From NCBI GenBank assembly GCA_903850565.1, contig CAINLV010000029.1, positions 1 through 64,000 on the forward strand: 64,000 nt of DNA, written 5' to 3'. Position 1 is the stretch's first letter; every line of letters starts with the position of its first letter. This DNA is from an uncultured Actinomycetes bacterium. Lineage in GTDB: Bacteria; Actinomycetota; Actinomycetes; Nanopelagicales; Nanopelagicaceae. The position numbers and the translations under genes are program-made. Positions 8,383 to 16,664 of the stretch are shown here, in pieces. The notes under the pieces are model-generated. The model was not told the DNA's origin. It did no database searches and saw only the letters and a list, made by a program, of their open reading frames with translations.

Positions 8383-9233
8383 AACTCGATCGTTACCTTT
8401 CCTTTAACCCCAGGAGTCGCCACAAAGGTCATACCTGATTGTGGAGAATCTTCATCAGTCAATTGGGCCGTCGTAATAATTAGCTGATCTAAATTTTCGC
8501 CTGCGAAAGTACATGATGTCGCATTCTTTACTGGCATCGGAAGAATCTGTGAAATTTTGCCATCTGCCGAATAACGGACAACTCGACTTCCACCAAAGAA
8601 TGCGACCCACATTCCATCTTCGGAATCGGAGCACATTCCATCGGGCATTCCTAGATCTGGATCAAAATTTATCAACGGTCTGCGATCTGTAATGAACCCG
8701 TTTTCATGGTCGAAGACATCTAACCGATAAGTTAGCGTGTCTATGTAATAGAAGAGATCGCCGGCAACGCTCCAATCCAAACCATTGCTAACAGATACCG
8801 GAGAGAGCAATTCAAAAACTTCTAGAGCTTTAGATATTCGATAAAGCTTTCCAGCGTTTGGGCTTCCGGTATCGGCCATACTTCCAGCAAAGAGATCGCC
8901 TGTCGGTGAAACTTTTGCATCATTCCAGCGAACCGAAGTTCCCGCTGGAACATCCAAGGTTTGTTGGCATTGAAAGATTTCTTCCTCGGCGCCATTAACC
9001 TCCCGAGACAACAAGGAGTTTCCTGAACCCAAAATATAGCCGCCTCCAGATTTGGGAACGGTGAAGCCGACATCTGCTGATGTTGAGAAACTTCCGGTTT
9101 CGTGGCTCAGTAGATCACGCCAATGAACTACTTTTCCCAAAATGTCTACCCAAGTAACAAGTGAATTGAATTCTCCCCTGGACGTTGGGCCCTCACCCAA
9201 CGTGCAACGGCGTTCATCTAATACCTGAAGCAT
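8379..9233 (-). CDS. SMP-30/gluconolactonase family lactonase
   Basis: The 284-residue six-bladed beta-propeller protein shows SMP-30/CGR1 motifs: LGEGPTSRGEFNSLVTWVDI at the N-terminus (metal ligand Glu in GEGP), VRWNDAKVSPTGDLFAGSM in the middle (Asn/Asp ligands) and VSNGLDWS further on (Asn ligand); PDGMCSDSEDGMWVAFFGGSRVVRY follows. Such enzymes open sugar lactones to aldonic acids with a divalent metal. It lies 41 bp downstream of an RbsC-like permease on the same strand, probably as one leftward unit, which ties it to imported sugar. Confidence 0.88.
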   Translation of the reverse strand: MLQVLDERRCTLGEGPTSRGEFNSLVTWVDILGKVVHWRDLLSHETGSFSTSADVGFTVPKSGGGYILGSGNSLLSREVNGAEEEIFQCQQTLDVPAGTSVRWNDAKVSPTGDLFAGSMADTGSPNAGKLYRISKALEVFELLSPVSVSNGLDWSVAGDLFYYIDTLTYRLDVFDHENGFITDRRPLINFDPDLGMPDGMCSDSEDGMWVAFFGGSRVVRYSADGKISQILPMPVKNATSCTFAGENLDQLIITTAQLTDEDSPQSGMTFVATPGVKGKVTIEF

Positions 9234-9274
9234 GGTCGGGTTCCCAATCTCTTCTTAACCAAAAGTAAATTCTG

Positions 9275-10231
9275 CTATTGAGTTTTCTTTCTAAAGGCAA
9301 TCCAGACTGCGGTAATCATCACGATACCAACTACTGCATCCAATAGGAACGGATCCAAGCCAAGCATTACTAAACCTTGCAAAATAACTTGAAGGAATAA
9401 CAAACCAATAAATGCTCCAGTCAGGCTACCGCCGCCGCCAGTCAACATAATTCCACCTACTGCCGCCGCCGAAATAACATTCAACTCCCAGCCCAGGCCA
9501 GTAACGGCATCAGAACGTTGAAGTTTGCTCATTAAAAGTATTCCGGCAAAGGATGAAAGAGCCCCGCTAAATATAAATAGTGAAATTTTAATTTTGGCAA
9601 CTTTAATTCCAGATAAGCGCGCAGCGACCTGGTTCCCGCCGATCAGATAAAGCTTTCGACCAGTTACGGTTTTGCGTAACCAAATATCAGCGATTCCAAA
9701 GAGAACTAGGAAAATCCAAACCGAAGAAGGTAGGCCAAGAATTTCAGTACGCGATAATTTTCCGGCACCTTGTGGAAGCGGATAGACAGGATCTCCACCG
9801 CTCAATACATAAGCAAGACCGCGAGCTAAAAACATAACGGACAACGTGGTAATAAATGCGGGGATACCAATTTTGACGGTTACATATCCATTTAGTAATC
9901 CCATAAGTGCTCCAACGCCAACACCAAGGATCACCGCCACAGGTAGAGAACACCCACCTTTAGTGAGAAATAAGCCAGTGGAGATAGACCCAAGGCTGGC
10001 AATTGCACCAACGGAGAGATCGATTTCGCCCACAATCATTAACATTGCTTCGCCTATGAGCACAACGCCGGTGTAGAGAACGGTAACTAAAATAACTTTG
10101 AAACTATCTACCGTAGCAAAATACGAATTAGTAAAAGAAAAGAAAACAACTGCGGCGCCTAAAACTAAAGTCAATCCCAATTCTGGAACTTTTTGGAATG
10201 GCTTAGTAATGACTGACTTCGTCATCTGCAT
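9275..10231 (-). CDS. Ribose-type ABC transporter permease (RbsC family), leftward unit
   Basis: About 318 residues with multiple hydrophobic helices and the BPD_transp_2 signature (GEIDLSVGAIASLGSI, NGYVTVKIGIPAFITTLSVMF, GTLGWEL-like GLGWELNVISAAAVGG). It forms the membrane channel of a CUT2-type sugar importer. The open frame extends to a TTG at 10237, but the ATG at 10231 has AAGGGA about 9 nt upstream and is the better start. A second RbsC-like permease is encoded rightward at 13105, so the two may form a heterodimeric channel with the ATPase at 11565. The region to the rightward binding-protein gene carries promoter and operator. Confidence 0.88.
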   Translation of the reverse strand: MQMTKSVITKPFQKVPELGLTLVLGAAVVFFSFTNSYFATVDSFKVILVTVLYTGVVLIGEAMLMIVGEIDLSVGAIASLGSISTGLFLTKGGCSLPVAVILGVGVGALMGLLNGYVTVKIGIPAFITTLSVMFLARGLAYVLSGGDPVYPLPQGAGKLSRTEILGLPSSVWIFLVLFGIADIWLRKTVTGRKLYLIGGNQVAARLSGIKVAKIKISLFIFSGALSSFAGILLMSKLQRSDAVTGLGWELNVISAAAVGGIMLTGGGGSLTGAFIGLLFLQVILQGLVMLGLDPFLLDAVVGIVMITAVWIAFRKKTQ

Positions 10232-10310
10232 CTTCAATTTCCCTTTCCCTTGGTTTTGCCGACTTCCACTTTTCCAGACAATTGGTTTAGAAAAAAACCT
10301 TCTTAAAACC

Positions 10311-10338
10311 TTGACACTCTTGTTGTTAAGAGTATGTT
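10311..10338 (+). promoter_or_regulatory. Promoter of the ribose-type ABC operon
   Basis: TTGACA (10311-10316) and TATGTT (10333-10338) are separated by 16 bp. The spacer holds a 5-bp inverted repeat (CTCTT ... AAGAG, 10317-10332). An operator-like palindrome follows about 20 bp after the -10 box. Confidence 0.65.
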
Positions 10339-10355
10339 AGCGATAATTAACTTTT

Positions 10356-10374
10356 TGTAAACAGTTATCTGTTT
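10356..10374. promoter_or_regulatory. Operator-like inverted repeat downstream of ABC promoter
   Basis: TGTAAACAGTTATC (TGTAAACA class) overlaps a perfect inverted repeat AAACAG-TTAT-CTGTTT (10359-10374). It is placed just downstream of the predicted transcription start, where a bound repressor would act as a roadblock. Confidence 0.55.
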
Positions 10375-10413
10375 GCGGATTGTTATCTAACCCAACGAAG
10401 GGAAGAGCTAGTA

Positions 10414-11445
10414 ATGCAAATACAATCAAGGGGGAAGTTAAAGAAATTTGCAGTAACAGGCCTGGCGCTTGTTACTTCATCGCTATTGATCATTTCGACA
10501 GCACCAAGCTCATCGGCAGTGGCCGTTAATTACAAGCCACTTGCTAAAGCTTCTTGCGATTTGAGTTCCAAGACAATCACATTCTTGTCCGTACTTAAAG
10601 GTCACCCAACTCTTCGCCTATGGCAGCAAGGCTTCCTAGATGAGGCAAAGCACCTAGGCTTCAAGACCGCAACAATCGCTGCTCCAGATGATGCAGACTG
10701 GACCAAAGCAATTGCTCTGGGTGAAGGAATCTTGGCTACCGGAACAGATGGTCTTGTTCTCGGATTCGTCGATCCTTCCGAAAAAGACTTGATCGCTAAG
10801 TTCGGCAAAGCAGGTGTTCCTGCCGCAATCGGACACGTTCAAGTAAAGCCAGGCGAGTATCCAGGCGTAATTGCCTATGCAGCATTTGACCCTGCCGTTT
10901 GGGGTACAGCTGCTGGACTTGCAATTGGTCGTAAGTTGAACGGCAAGGGCGGCGTAGCAATCACAGAGGGCGGATTCAACCCAGTTGAAGACGGTGTTGC
11001 TGCTGCAGTCAAGAAGGTTCTTAACGCCAAGTTCCCAAAGATCAAGGTATATGCACCAGTAGAAGAAGGATTCGATCCTCCTAAGGCAATTGCTAAGGCT
11101 GTTGCCATCCTGTTGGCACACCCTGATGTAAAGGCCGCCGTTTCAACAACTGGTGCAGGTCCTGTTACTTGGGCCGGCGCTGCCGATCAAACCGGTCGTA
11201 CCGTGTTTGCAATCGGACCAGATGCAACTCGTCCAAACTTGGATGCAGTTCGTGATGGAAAGATCTACGCCATCGCTGCTCAGCCAGGATACGAAGAACA
11301 CCAAATGGCAGTTGACATGGTTGCTCAGAAGATCTGCGGAAAGAATCCAAAGAACTTCGCAAATGACCTGCCAGCTCCAATTGTTACCGCCAGTGGATTG
11401 GCACCTTATTACAAGGTCGTAGATGCAGTAGACCTTCGTAAGTAG
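10414..11445 (+). CDS. Sugar ABC transporter substrate-binding protein (RbsB-like)
   Basis: The 343-residue exported protein has a signal peptide (basic MQIQSRGKLKK, hydrophobic stretch, APSSSAVA) but no lipobox cysteine, so how it is retained at the surface is unclear. The mature part follows the periplasmic-binding-protein type-1 pattern (ITFLSVLKGHPTLRLWQQGF, TDGLVLGFVDP, AAVSTTGAGPVTWAG, GYEEHQMAVDMVAQ). It would capture a sugar and deliver it to the membrane channel. Translation starts behind GAAGGGAAGAG. Two strong hairpins after its stop probably stabilise this part of the transcript and raise its level over the ATPase gene. Confidence 0.88.
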   Translation: MQIQSRGKLKKFAVTGLALVTSSLLIISTAPSSSAVAVNYKPLAKASCDLSSKTITFLSVLKGHPTLRLWQQGFLDEAKHLGFKTATIAAPDDADWTKAIALGEGILATGTDGLVLGFVDPSEKDLIAKFGKAGVPAAIGHVQVKPGEYPGVIAYAAFDPAVWGTAAGLAIGRKLNGKGGVAITEGGFNPVEDGVAAAVKKVLNAKFPKIKVYAPVEEGFDPPKAIAKAVAILLAHPDVKAAVSTTGAGPVTWAGAADQTGRTVFAIGPDATRPNLDAVRDGKIYAIAAQPGYEEHQMAVDMVAQKICGKNPKNFANDLPAPIVTASGLAPYYKVVDAVDLRK

Positions 11446-11448
11446 TAT

Positions 11449-11474
11449 CTAAGAAAAGTCCTCCACTTTCTTAG
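11449..11474 (+). terminator. Intercistronic hairpin 1
   Basis: CTAAGAAAAGT and ACTTTCTTAG form a stem with one bulged A around a 5-nt loop, directly after the binding-protein stop codon. No long T-tract follows, so it is more likely a stabilising or attenuating element than a full terminator. Confidence 0.5.
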
Positions 11475-11487
11475 TATGGTCAACGGG

Positions 11488-11527
11488 AAACATTGCGCCA
11501 CTTTCATCAGATAGTGGCGCAATGTTT
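11488..11527 (+). terminator. Intercistronic hairpin 2 (15-bp perfect stem)
   Basis: AAACATTGCGCCACT (11488-11502) and AGTGGCGCAATGTTT (11513-11527) are perfectly complementary around a 10-nt loop. The structure lies between the binding-protein gene and its ATPase gene. It probably terminates or protects most transcripts after the binding-protein gene, the usual way to make more binding protein than transporter. Confidence 0.75.
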
Positions 11528-11564
11528 CGCCTCAAGTAAAATGAGAATCGACGAAAGGCCATAA

Positions 11565-13103
11565 ATGTCCGAGAAGTCAGTTGGTCCATACGCGCTAGAA
11601 ATGTCGCATATAAGTAAAAACTTTGGACCAGTAATCGCATTACGCGACGTGGATTTGAAAATTCGAAATGGCTACATCCATGGATTGATCGGTCAGAATG
11701 GTGCCGGTAAGTCAACGCTGATGAAGATACTTAGCGGGTACTACCCTAATGGCACATTTGATGGCGAAATTATCGTCGCCGGAAATAAAGTAGAACTTAA
11801 ATCTCCTCGCGACGCACAGCAATCTGGAATTGCAATCGTTCCCCAAGAAATTACCGTGGCTGGAACTTTGACTGTCGCGGAAAACATATTGCTCTCCGAA
11901 TTTAATAATCGCGGACTTAAACTTTATTCAAAGCGAAATGAAGATAAGACAATTGAGACGTTCCTAGCTGATAATGGAATTCCACTGGTCAGTTCTCAAT
12001 TGGTTGACACTTTGACATTGCCACAAAAACAAATTTTGATGATCGCCAGTGCACTTTATATGAATCCAAAAGTTTTGGTTTTAGATGAGCCAACATCCAG
12101 CCTGACCAACGATGAAATTGGAACACTTTTCGCAATTGTCAGAAACTTGAAGGTCAAGGGATACACCACGGTCTTTATCACTCATAAAATTGCCGAAATC
12201 ATGGATCTTTGTGATTCGGTGTCAATCCTTCGTGATGGCCAGGTTGTGTACGAAACTGATCGTGCGGATTTTAATTCGGATACCTTGATCAGCAACATGA
12301 TCGGCCGTTCCATTGGCGAGCTTTATCCGCAGAAGAACATAGTCAATGCTGATGCACCTATTGTTTTGTCAGTAACCGACCTAATTGTTGAGAATCCACG
12401 AAAGCCTGGCGAGAAAATGCTCGACGCCATCTCCTTTGAATTGCGCGCCGGTGAAATTCTTGGTCTAGGTGGTCTGGTCGGTTCCGGGCGAACTGAAATA
12501 TTGAAGGCGCTATTTCGCGAGAATAATGTTCTTGCCGGCAAAATCCAGTTAGGCGATGGCAAGGTTTATGGCGACGCAATTCCAGATGCTTTGAATGCAG
12601 GCATCGCCTACATCACTGAAGATCGCAAGATTGAAGGCTTGCTCTTCAATATGACCATCCGCGGCAACTTAACTGCCAGCATTATGGAGACGCTAAGTGC
12701 TAAAGGAATTTTAAAGCGGAAGTCCGAAAAAGAGATCGCACACCAAACCTCGAAATCTCTTTCGGTAAAACCTGCCAATATCGAAGAAATGATCGGAAAC
12801 CTAAGTGGCGGCAATCAGCAGAAGGTACTGATTGGAAAGAGCCTTCTGGTTAAGCCATTGATTTTTATGTTGGATGAACCCACAAAGGGCGTTGATATCG
12901 CTTCTAAGGCCGAGATCTACCAGATCATCCACGACCTCGTTGAAAAAGGCGCTGGTGTTCTCTTGGTAAGTAGCGAGTTCCCCGAACTATTGGCAATCAG
13001 TCACCGAGTCATTGTCTTTGCGAACGGGAAGTACCAAGGTGAAATGGTCGGAGATATTGATAAAGAGCACGAACTCATGCTGATGGCGATAGGTGGAAAA
13101 TAA
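11565..13103 (+). CDS. Sugar ABC transporter ATP-binding protein (RbsA/MglA type)
   Basis: The 512-residue protein has two tandem ABC domains, as in CUT2 importers. Domain 1 has Walker A GQNGAGKSTL (about residue 43) and Walker B VLVLDEPTSSL; its signature motif is degenerate (LTLPQKQ). Domain 2 has a P-loop-like GLVGSGRTEIL, the signature LSGGNQQKV and Walker B FMLDEPTKGVD. This asymmetry is normal for the family. It powers sugar import through the RbsC-like permeases at 9275 and/or 13105. A ribosome binding site (GAAAGG) precedes the ATG. Confidence 0.93.
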   Translation: MSEKSVGPYALEMSHISKNFGPVIALRDVDLKIRNGYIHGLIGQNGAGKSTLMKILSGYYPNGTFDGEIIVAGNKVELKSPRDAQQSGIAIVPQEITVAGTLTVAENILLSEFNNRGLKLYSKRNEDKTIETFLADNGIPLVSSQLVDTLTLPQKQILMIASALYMNPKVLVLDEPTSSLTNDEIGTLFAIVRNLKVKGYTTVFITHKIAEIMDLCDSVSILRDGQVVYETDRADFNSDTLISNMIGRSIGELYPQKNIVNADAPIVLSVTDLIVENPRKPGEKMLDAISFELRAGEILGLGGLVGSGRTEILKALFRENNVLAGKIQLGDGKVYGDAIPDALNAGIAYITEDRKIEGLLFNMTIRGNLTASIMETLSAKGILKRKSEKEIAHQTSKSLSVKPANIEEMIGNLSGGNQQKVLIGKSLLVKPLIFMLDEPTKGVDIASKAEIYQIIHDLVEKGAGVLLVSSEFPELLAISHRVIVFANGKYQGEMVGDIDKEHELMLMAIGGK

Positions 13104-13104
13104 A

Positions 13105-14046
13105 ATGAAATCGCTGCGAATCTCACCTATTGGCAAAAGAGTCATCTTCGTATTCGTCATCTTCGGAGCTTTTGCTCTACTCAAGAACTCATTTGCAACC
13201 TACGACAGTATTCTCTCCATTGTTCAAGGAATTGCCTTTGTTGGTATTGCCTCCGCATTCCTAACCCTGCTCATCACGTCAGGCGAGTTCGATATCTCTA
13301 TCGGAGCCAACGCAGCATTAGCAGCGATCGTTGCGGGTGAGCTAGTAGCAAAATCCCATTTAAGTTTGGGGCTCAGTATCTTCCTGACTCTTCTGGTCGG
13401 TTTAGTCATCGGCGCAATAAATGGAGCAGTCGTACTAATAGCCAAGGTGCCATCCTTTATCGCCACAATCGCGATGCTCTTTATCGCTCGCAGTTTTTCG
13501 GTTTACATCTCGCAAGCAAAGGCAATTGAGAACTTTCCGGGGCTCTGGAAAGGCTTCAAAGAATCCTTTATGGGACAGTACTTCTCTATTTTCGTCATGC
13601 TCGTCGTCATTCTTATTGGTGAGTTCATCCTTAATCACACGACCTTCGGAAAGGTCATCGCAGCAATCGGTGCAAACAAGGAAGCAGCCCGAATTGCTGG
13701 TATCAACGTGATTCGTACCAAATTCATTCTCTTCATGTTGACCGGTGTTGGCGCCGCATTAGCGGGCATTGTGGCCGATATTCACTTCAGTAGCGCGCGC
13801 TCTAGTCTCGGGACAGGTTGGGAGCTCTACGCCATTGCAGGGTTGGTTATTGGTGGAACTAGCCTCTTCGGTGGCCGTGGAACCGTGGTCGGACTACTAA
13901 TTGGTTTACTCCTCATGCAAATCATTGCAAGCGGCATGGTCGCTGGCGGTATCGACCCATGGTGGCAAACAGTTATCACCGGCGTTATCGTTCTGATCTC
14001 ACTTGGAATCGATCGAAAGCGTAAGAAGGTATTCGTCAATGAATGA
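13105..14046 (+). CDS. Ribose-type ABC transporter permease (RbsC family), rightward unit
   Basis: About 313 residues with eight to ten hydrophobic segments and BPD_transp_2 motifs (GEFDISIGANAALAAIVAGEL, NGAVVLIAKVPSFIATIAMLF, GTGWELYAIAGLVIGGTSLFGGRG). The frame opens at a GTG at 13093, but the ATG at 13105 lies 8 nt after AGGTGG and just after the ATPase stop, so it is preferred. It would form the channel of the CUT2 importer. The last codons overlap the SDR 3 start. Confidence 0.9.
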   Translation: MKSLRISPIGKRVIFVFVIFGAFALLKNSFATYDSILSIVQGIAFVGIASAFLTLLITSGEFDISIGANAALAAIVAGELVAKSHLSLGLSIFLTLLVGLVIGAINGAVVLIAKVPSFIATIAMLFIARSFSVYISQAKAIENFPGLWKGFKESFMGQYFSIFVMLVVILIGEFILNHTTFGKVIAAIGANKEAARIAGINVIRTKFILFMLTGVGAALAGIVADIHFSSARSSLGTGWELYAIAGLVIGGTSLFGGRGTVVGLLIGLLLMQIIASGMVAGGIDPWWQTVITGVIVLISLGIDRKRKKVFVNE

Positions 14047-14827
14047 AAATAACTATTTCATACCGGACCGATTCAACGGGAAGGTTGTCATCGTTACTGG
14101 CGCCGAATCCGGGATTGGCAATGCAACCGCAACTCGTTTCGCGCGTGAGGGCGCCAGCGTTTACGGTTTCGGACTCAGAGATGAGTTAGGCCAATCCTGG
14201 GTTCAGCGAATGCATGATGCAGCAGGTAAGGCCACATTTTTTGTTTGCGACGTTACGAATATAAAGCAAGTTGAAGAATCCATTAATAAGGTGATTGCTG
14301 CCCACGGGCGAATCGATGTCTTAGTTAATAATGCCGCCCGATTCTTAGTTGGAGACGTCACAGACACTTCCGAAGAAGATTGGGATTCGGTTATGGCAGT
14401 TAACCTGAAAAGTATCTTCCTGACTTCTAAATTCACCATCCCAGTTATGAAGAAAACTGGCGGTGCAATAATCAACATCGCTTCAGTCCATGCATTTGCC
14501 TCGTATAACAAATATGCAGCGTATGCAGCCAGCAAGGGTGCGGTAGTTTCGTTAAGCCGACAGATGGCACTTGATCACACTGCAGATGGAATTCGTGTTA
14601 ATTCGGTCGTTGTGGGTGGAGTAAATACCGATATGTCCATTGGGTTGGCCTTGGCCGGTGGTGCAACAATGGATAATTTAGGTTTCATTGAAGATCCGAA
14701 GGTAGTCGGACGTACCGGACACCCAACTGAAATCGCAGCCGGAATAACGTTCCTGGCATCACCAGACGCCAGCTTTATTGTTGGTTCTCCTTTTTGGATT
14801 GATGGCGGATTAACTGCAGATCTTTAA
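14039..14827 (+). CDS. Short-chain dehydrogenase/reductase (SDR 3)
   Basis: A 262-residue SDR with TGAESGIG near residues 20-27, VNNAARF near 98 and active-site YAASKGA (Tyr/Lys) near 166. The ATG at 14039 overlaps the permease stop by 8 bp and has AAGAAGG upstream; a longer frame from 14003 exists but lies inside the permease and lacks a ribosome binding site. Being the last gene of the importer operon, it probably acts on the imported sugar or its first product, for example as a sugar dehydrogenase. The family does not fix the substrate. Confidence 0.87.
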   Translation: MNENNYFIPDRFNGKVVIVTGAESGIGNATATRFAREGASVYGFGLRDELGQSWVQRMHDAAGKATFFVCDVTNIKQVEESINKVIAAHGRIDVLVNNAARFLVGDVTDTSEEDWDSVMAVNLKSIFLTSKFTIPVMKKTGGAIINIASVHAFASYNKYAAYAASKGAVVSLSRQMALDHTADGIRVNSVVVGGVNTDMSIGLALAGGATMDNLGFIEDPKVVGRTGHPTEIAAGITFLASPDASFIVGSPFWIDGGLTADL

Positions 14828-14853
14828 TAGTTACCAGGTAGAAGCGCCGGTTT

Positions 14854-14876
14854 TTCGATTTAAATCGAACTCTTTT
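14854..14876 (+). terminator. Palindrome with T-run after SDR 3
   Basis: TTCGATTTAAATCGAA (14854-14869) is a perfect 16-bp palindrome followed by CTCTTTTT. A hairpin with a T-rich tail after the importer operon fits a weak intrinsic terminator. The palindrome could also be a protein site for the gene at 14915. Confidence 0.45.
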
Positions 14877-14902
14877 TAACCCTAGTTCGTTTCTACTGCT
14901 GA

Positions 14903-14914
14903 TACCTTTGCCGG
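14903..14914 (+). promoter_or_regulatory. Leaderless promoter -10 box of secreted protein gene
   Basis: TACCTT (14903-14908) is followed by 6 nt and the ATG at 14915, with no ribosome binding site. Confidence 0.5.
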
Positions 14915-15379
14915 ATGAAAAAATCCATTGCGGCCGTTTTGGCAATTTCAATTGCTTTCTCTTTTATTCCTGCAGTTGCTAATGGAGCCACGAAAGATAT
15001 TCAGGTGAAGTTGGATTACTCGAAATCGGCACCTCATTCGATGAAGTGCAGTGGATTATCCATACCGATCACCTATAGCTCGATTCCAGCCCTTACTAAA
15101 GGCAGCGCTGTGAATGTCTCAATTTACAATTCAAAAGGTTATGAACAATCCTTACGGATAAAGTTGGACAGCACTGGAACCTTGAAAAATATGAGTTTCG
15201 GTGGGCGAGACTGGGCTGGCACTTATGGCGGAAATCCAATGCCCCACGAATGGTACGTGTGGCCAATTGATAGCGACCCCCAAGAAGTTTGTACAGAATT
15301 TAAAACAGATGCAGCTTTCGCAAAGGCAAAGTATAAGGCGTATAAGAGCATCGTTGCGCTCTTCATTCCGCGCTCTTAA
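14915..15379 (+). CDS. Small secreted protein, function unknown
   Basis: The 154-residue protein has a clear signal peptide (MKKSIAAVLAISIAFSFIPAVANG, cleavage near residue 24). The mature part is Lys/Ser/Tyr-rich with two cysteines (MKCSGLSIP and QEVCTEF) that could form a disulfide, and a GGRDWAGTYGG turn region. No family is recognised. It has its own leaderless promoter and stands between the importer operon and the convergent glf gene. Confidence 0.7.
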   Translation: MKKSIAAVLAISIAFSFIPAVANGATKDIQVKLDYSKSAPHSMKCSGLSIPITYSSIPALTKGSAVNVSIYNSKGYEQSLRIKLDSTGTLKNMSFGGRDWAGTYGGNPMPHEWYVWPIDSDPQEVCTEFKTDAAFAKAKYKAYKSIVALFIPRS

Positions 15380-15380
15380 A

Positions 15381-16517
15381 TCAAGTTAGAAGCGGGATAA
15401 TCGTATTTCGATAAAGTGTGAGTGCCGCAGCAATAGCCACATCCATATCCATGTATTTGTAAGAACCCAGTCGGCCAGCGAAAATCGTGTTGCCGACTTT
15501 CTCATTCTTATACTTTGAGAGAATCTCTCTATCTATTCCGCGATTCATTGGATAGAACGGATCGTCTTCCCGCTCAGCAGCCCGCGAATACTCCCGCATA
15601 ATATGGGTGGCGCCATTAGAAATTCTTCGCTCCGGATAGAGTTTTTTGAATTCGTGGATTCGCGTGAATGCCACATCTAGATCTGGGTAATTAACCACCG
15701 CTGCCGATTGAAATGAATCAATCGGTAAGGCCTCATGTTCGAAGTCCAAAGTTCGCCAACCTAGGAGTCCATGTTTATAATCAAAATATCGATCGATCGG
15801 CCCGGTATAAACAATTGGAATATCTGGACTTAAATCTTTCTTGATGTCGAAATAATCCGTCTCTAGAAGAATTGTTATCTTTTTGTTAGCGGCCATGGAT
15901 TCAAACCATGAGCCGTATCCATCCAACGGCAGTCCCTGATGAATGTCATCAAAATATCTAGAATCGGAATTGAATCTAACGGGTATCCGATTGATGATGG
16001 TGCTTGGAAGATTTTTGGGATCTTCTTGCCACTGTTTTTGTGAGTAACCCTTAATGAAAGCTTCGTACAGGACCCTGCCTACTAGCTGTTTCGCTTTATC
16101 TTCTAAGTTTTCCGCTCGACCACCAGGATTTTCTTTCAGTGATTCCAGGAATGTTTTTGCTTCATTTTCATCCATAGATAGATCAAAAAAGGAATTCAAA
16201 GTATTTAGATTGATGGGAAAGTTAAAGAGTGTGCCCTTGTGGTTCGAGAGAACTTTATGCTGAAAGTTATTGAATTTTGTAAATCCGGAAACGTACTCAA
16301 AGACTTTTTCATTCGCGGTATGGAAAACGTGGGTTCCGTATTTGTGAATCTCAATCCCGGATTTTGGCTCAAAATAAGAGAACGCATTGCCCCCGATGTG
16401 GTTCCGAGTCTCATAAATAAGCACGCTCTTGCCTAGTTCGCTGGCAACTCGTTCGGCAATGGTCAGTCCAGTTAGCCCAGCGCCTACGACAATTAGGTCT
16501 GGTTGGGCTTTGGTCAC
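15381..16517 (-). CDS. glf: UDP-galactopyranose mutase
   Basis: The 378-residue flavoenzyme converts UDP-galactopyranose to UDP-galactofuranose, the donor for galactofuranose in cell-wall or surface glycans. It shows the N-terminal FAD-binding GAGLTGLTIAERVASELG near residues 12-29, the ETRNHIGGNA motif near 36-45, and family motifs HKYGTHVFHT, YSQKQW, RIPVRFNSDSRYFDD and the C-terminal GRLGSYKYMDMD. The start is GTG at 16517 with GAGG about 9 nt upstream. The length fits bacterial Glf. It is convergent with the secreted protein and upstream of tRNA-Lys on the same strand. Confidence 0.95.
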   Translation of the reverse strand: MTKAQPDLIVVGAGLTGLTIAERVASELGKSVLIYETRNHIGGNAFSYFEPKSGIEIHKYGTHVFHTANEKVFEYVSGFTKFNNFQHKVLSNHKGTLFNFPINLNTLNSFFDLSMDENEAKTFLESLKENPGGRAENLEDKAKQLVGRVLYEAFIKGYSQKQWQEDPKNLPSTIINRIPVRFNSDSRYFDDIHQGLPLDGYGSWFESMAANKKITILLETDYFDIKKDLSPDIPIVYTGPIDRYFDYKHGLLGWRTLDFEHEALPIDSFQSAAVVNYPDLDVAFTRIHEFKKLYPERRISNGATHIMREYSRAAEREDDPFYPMNRGIDREILSKYKNEKVGNTIFAGRLGSYKYMDMDVAIAAALTLYRNTIIPLLT

Positions 16518-16574
16518 GGGTTACGCCTCATTTGGAAGGAATCCTATTTACCCGGATAGCCAATTTAGGCGAAA

Positions 16575-16650
16575 TGGTGGGCCCCGTCGGGATCGAACCG
16601 ACGACCCACGGATTAAAAGTCCGTTGCTCTACCGACTGAGCTAGAGGCCC
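16575..16650 (-). tRNA. tRNA-Lys (anticodon UUU), CCA encoded
   Basis: On the minus strand a 76-nt cloverleaf runs from GGGCCTC to a matching GGGGCCC, discriminator A and encoded CCA. The anticodon loop CTTTTAA gives UUU (Lys) inside an ACGGA/TCCGT stem; the T-arm is GTCGG-TTCGATC-CCGAC. It lies 14 bp after the sua5 stop on the same strand. Confidence 0.97.
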
Positions 16651-16664
16651 CAAGAGGGGAAAGT

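Noticed and set aside
10654-11121. 155-residue minus-strand frame
   Set aside because: Antisense to the binding-protein gene; composition (Cys/Trp-rich) is unlike the real genes here.
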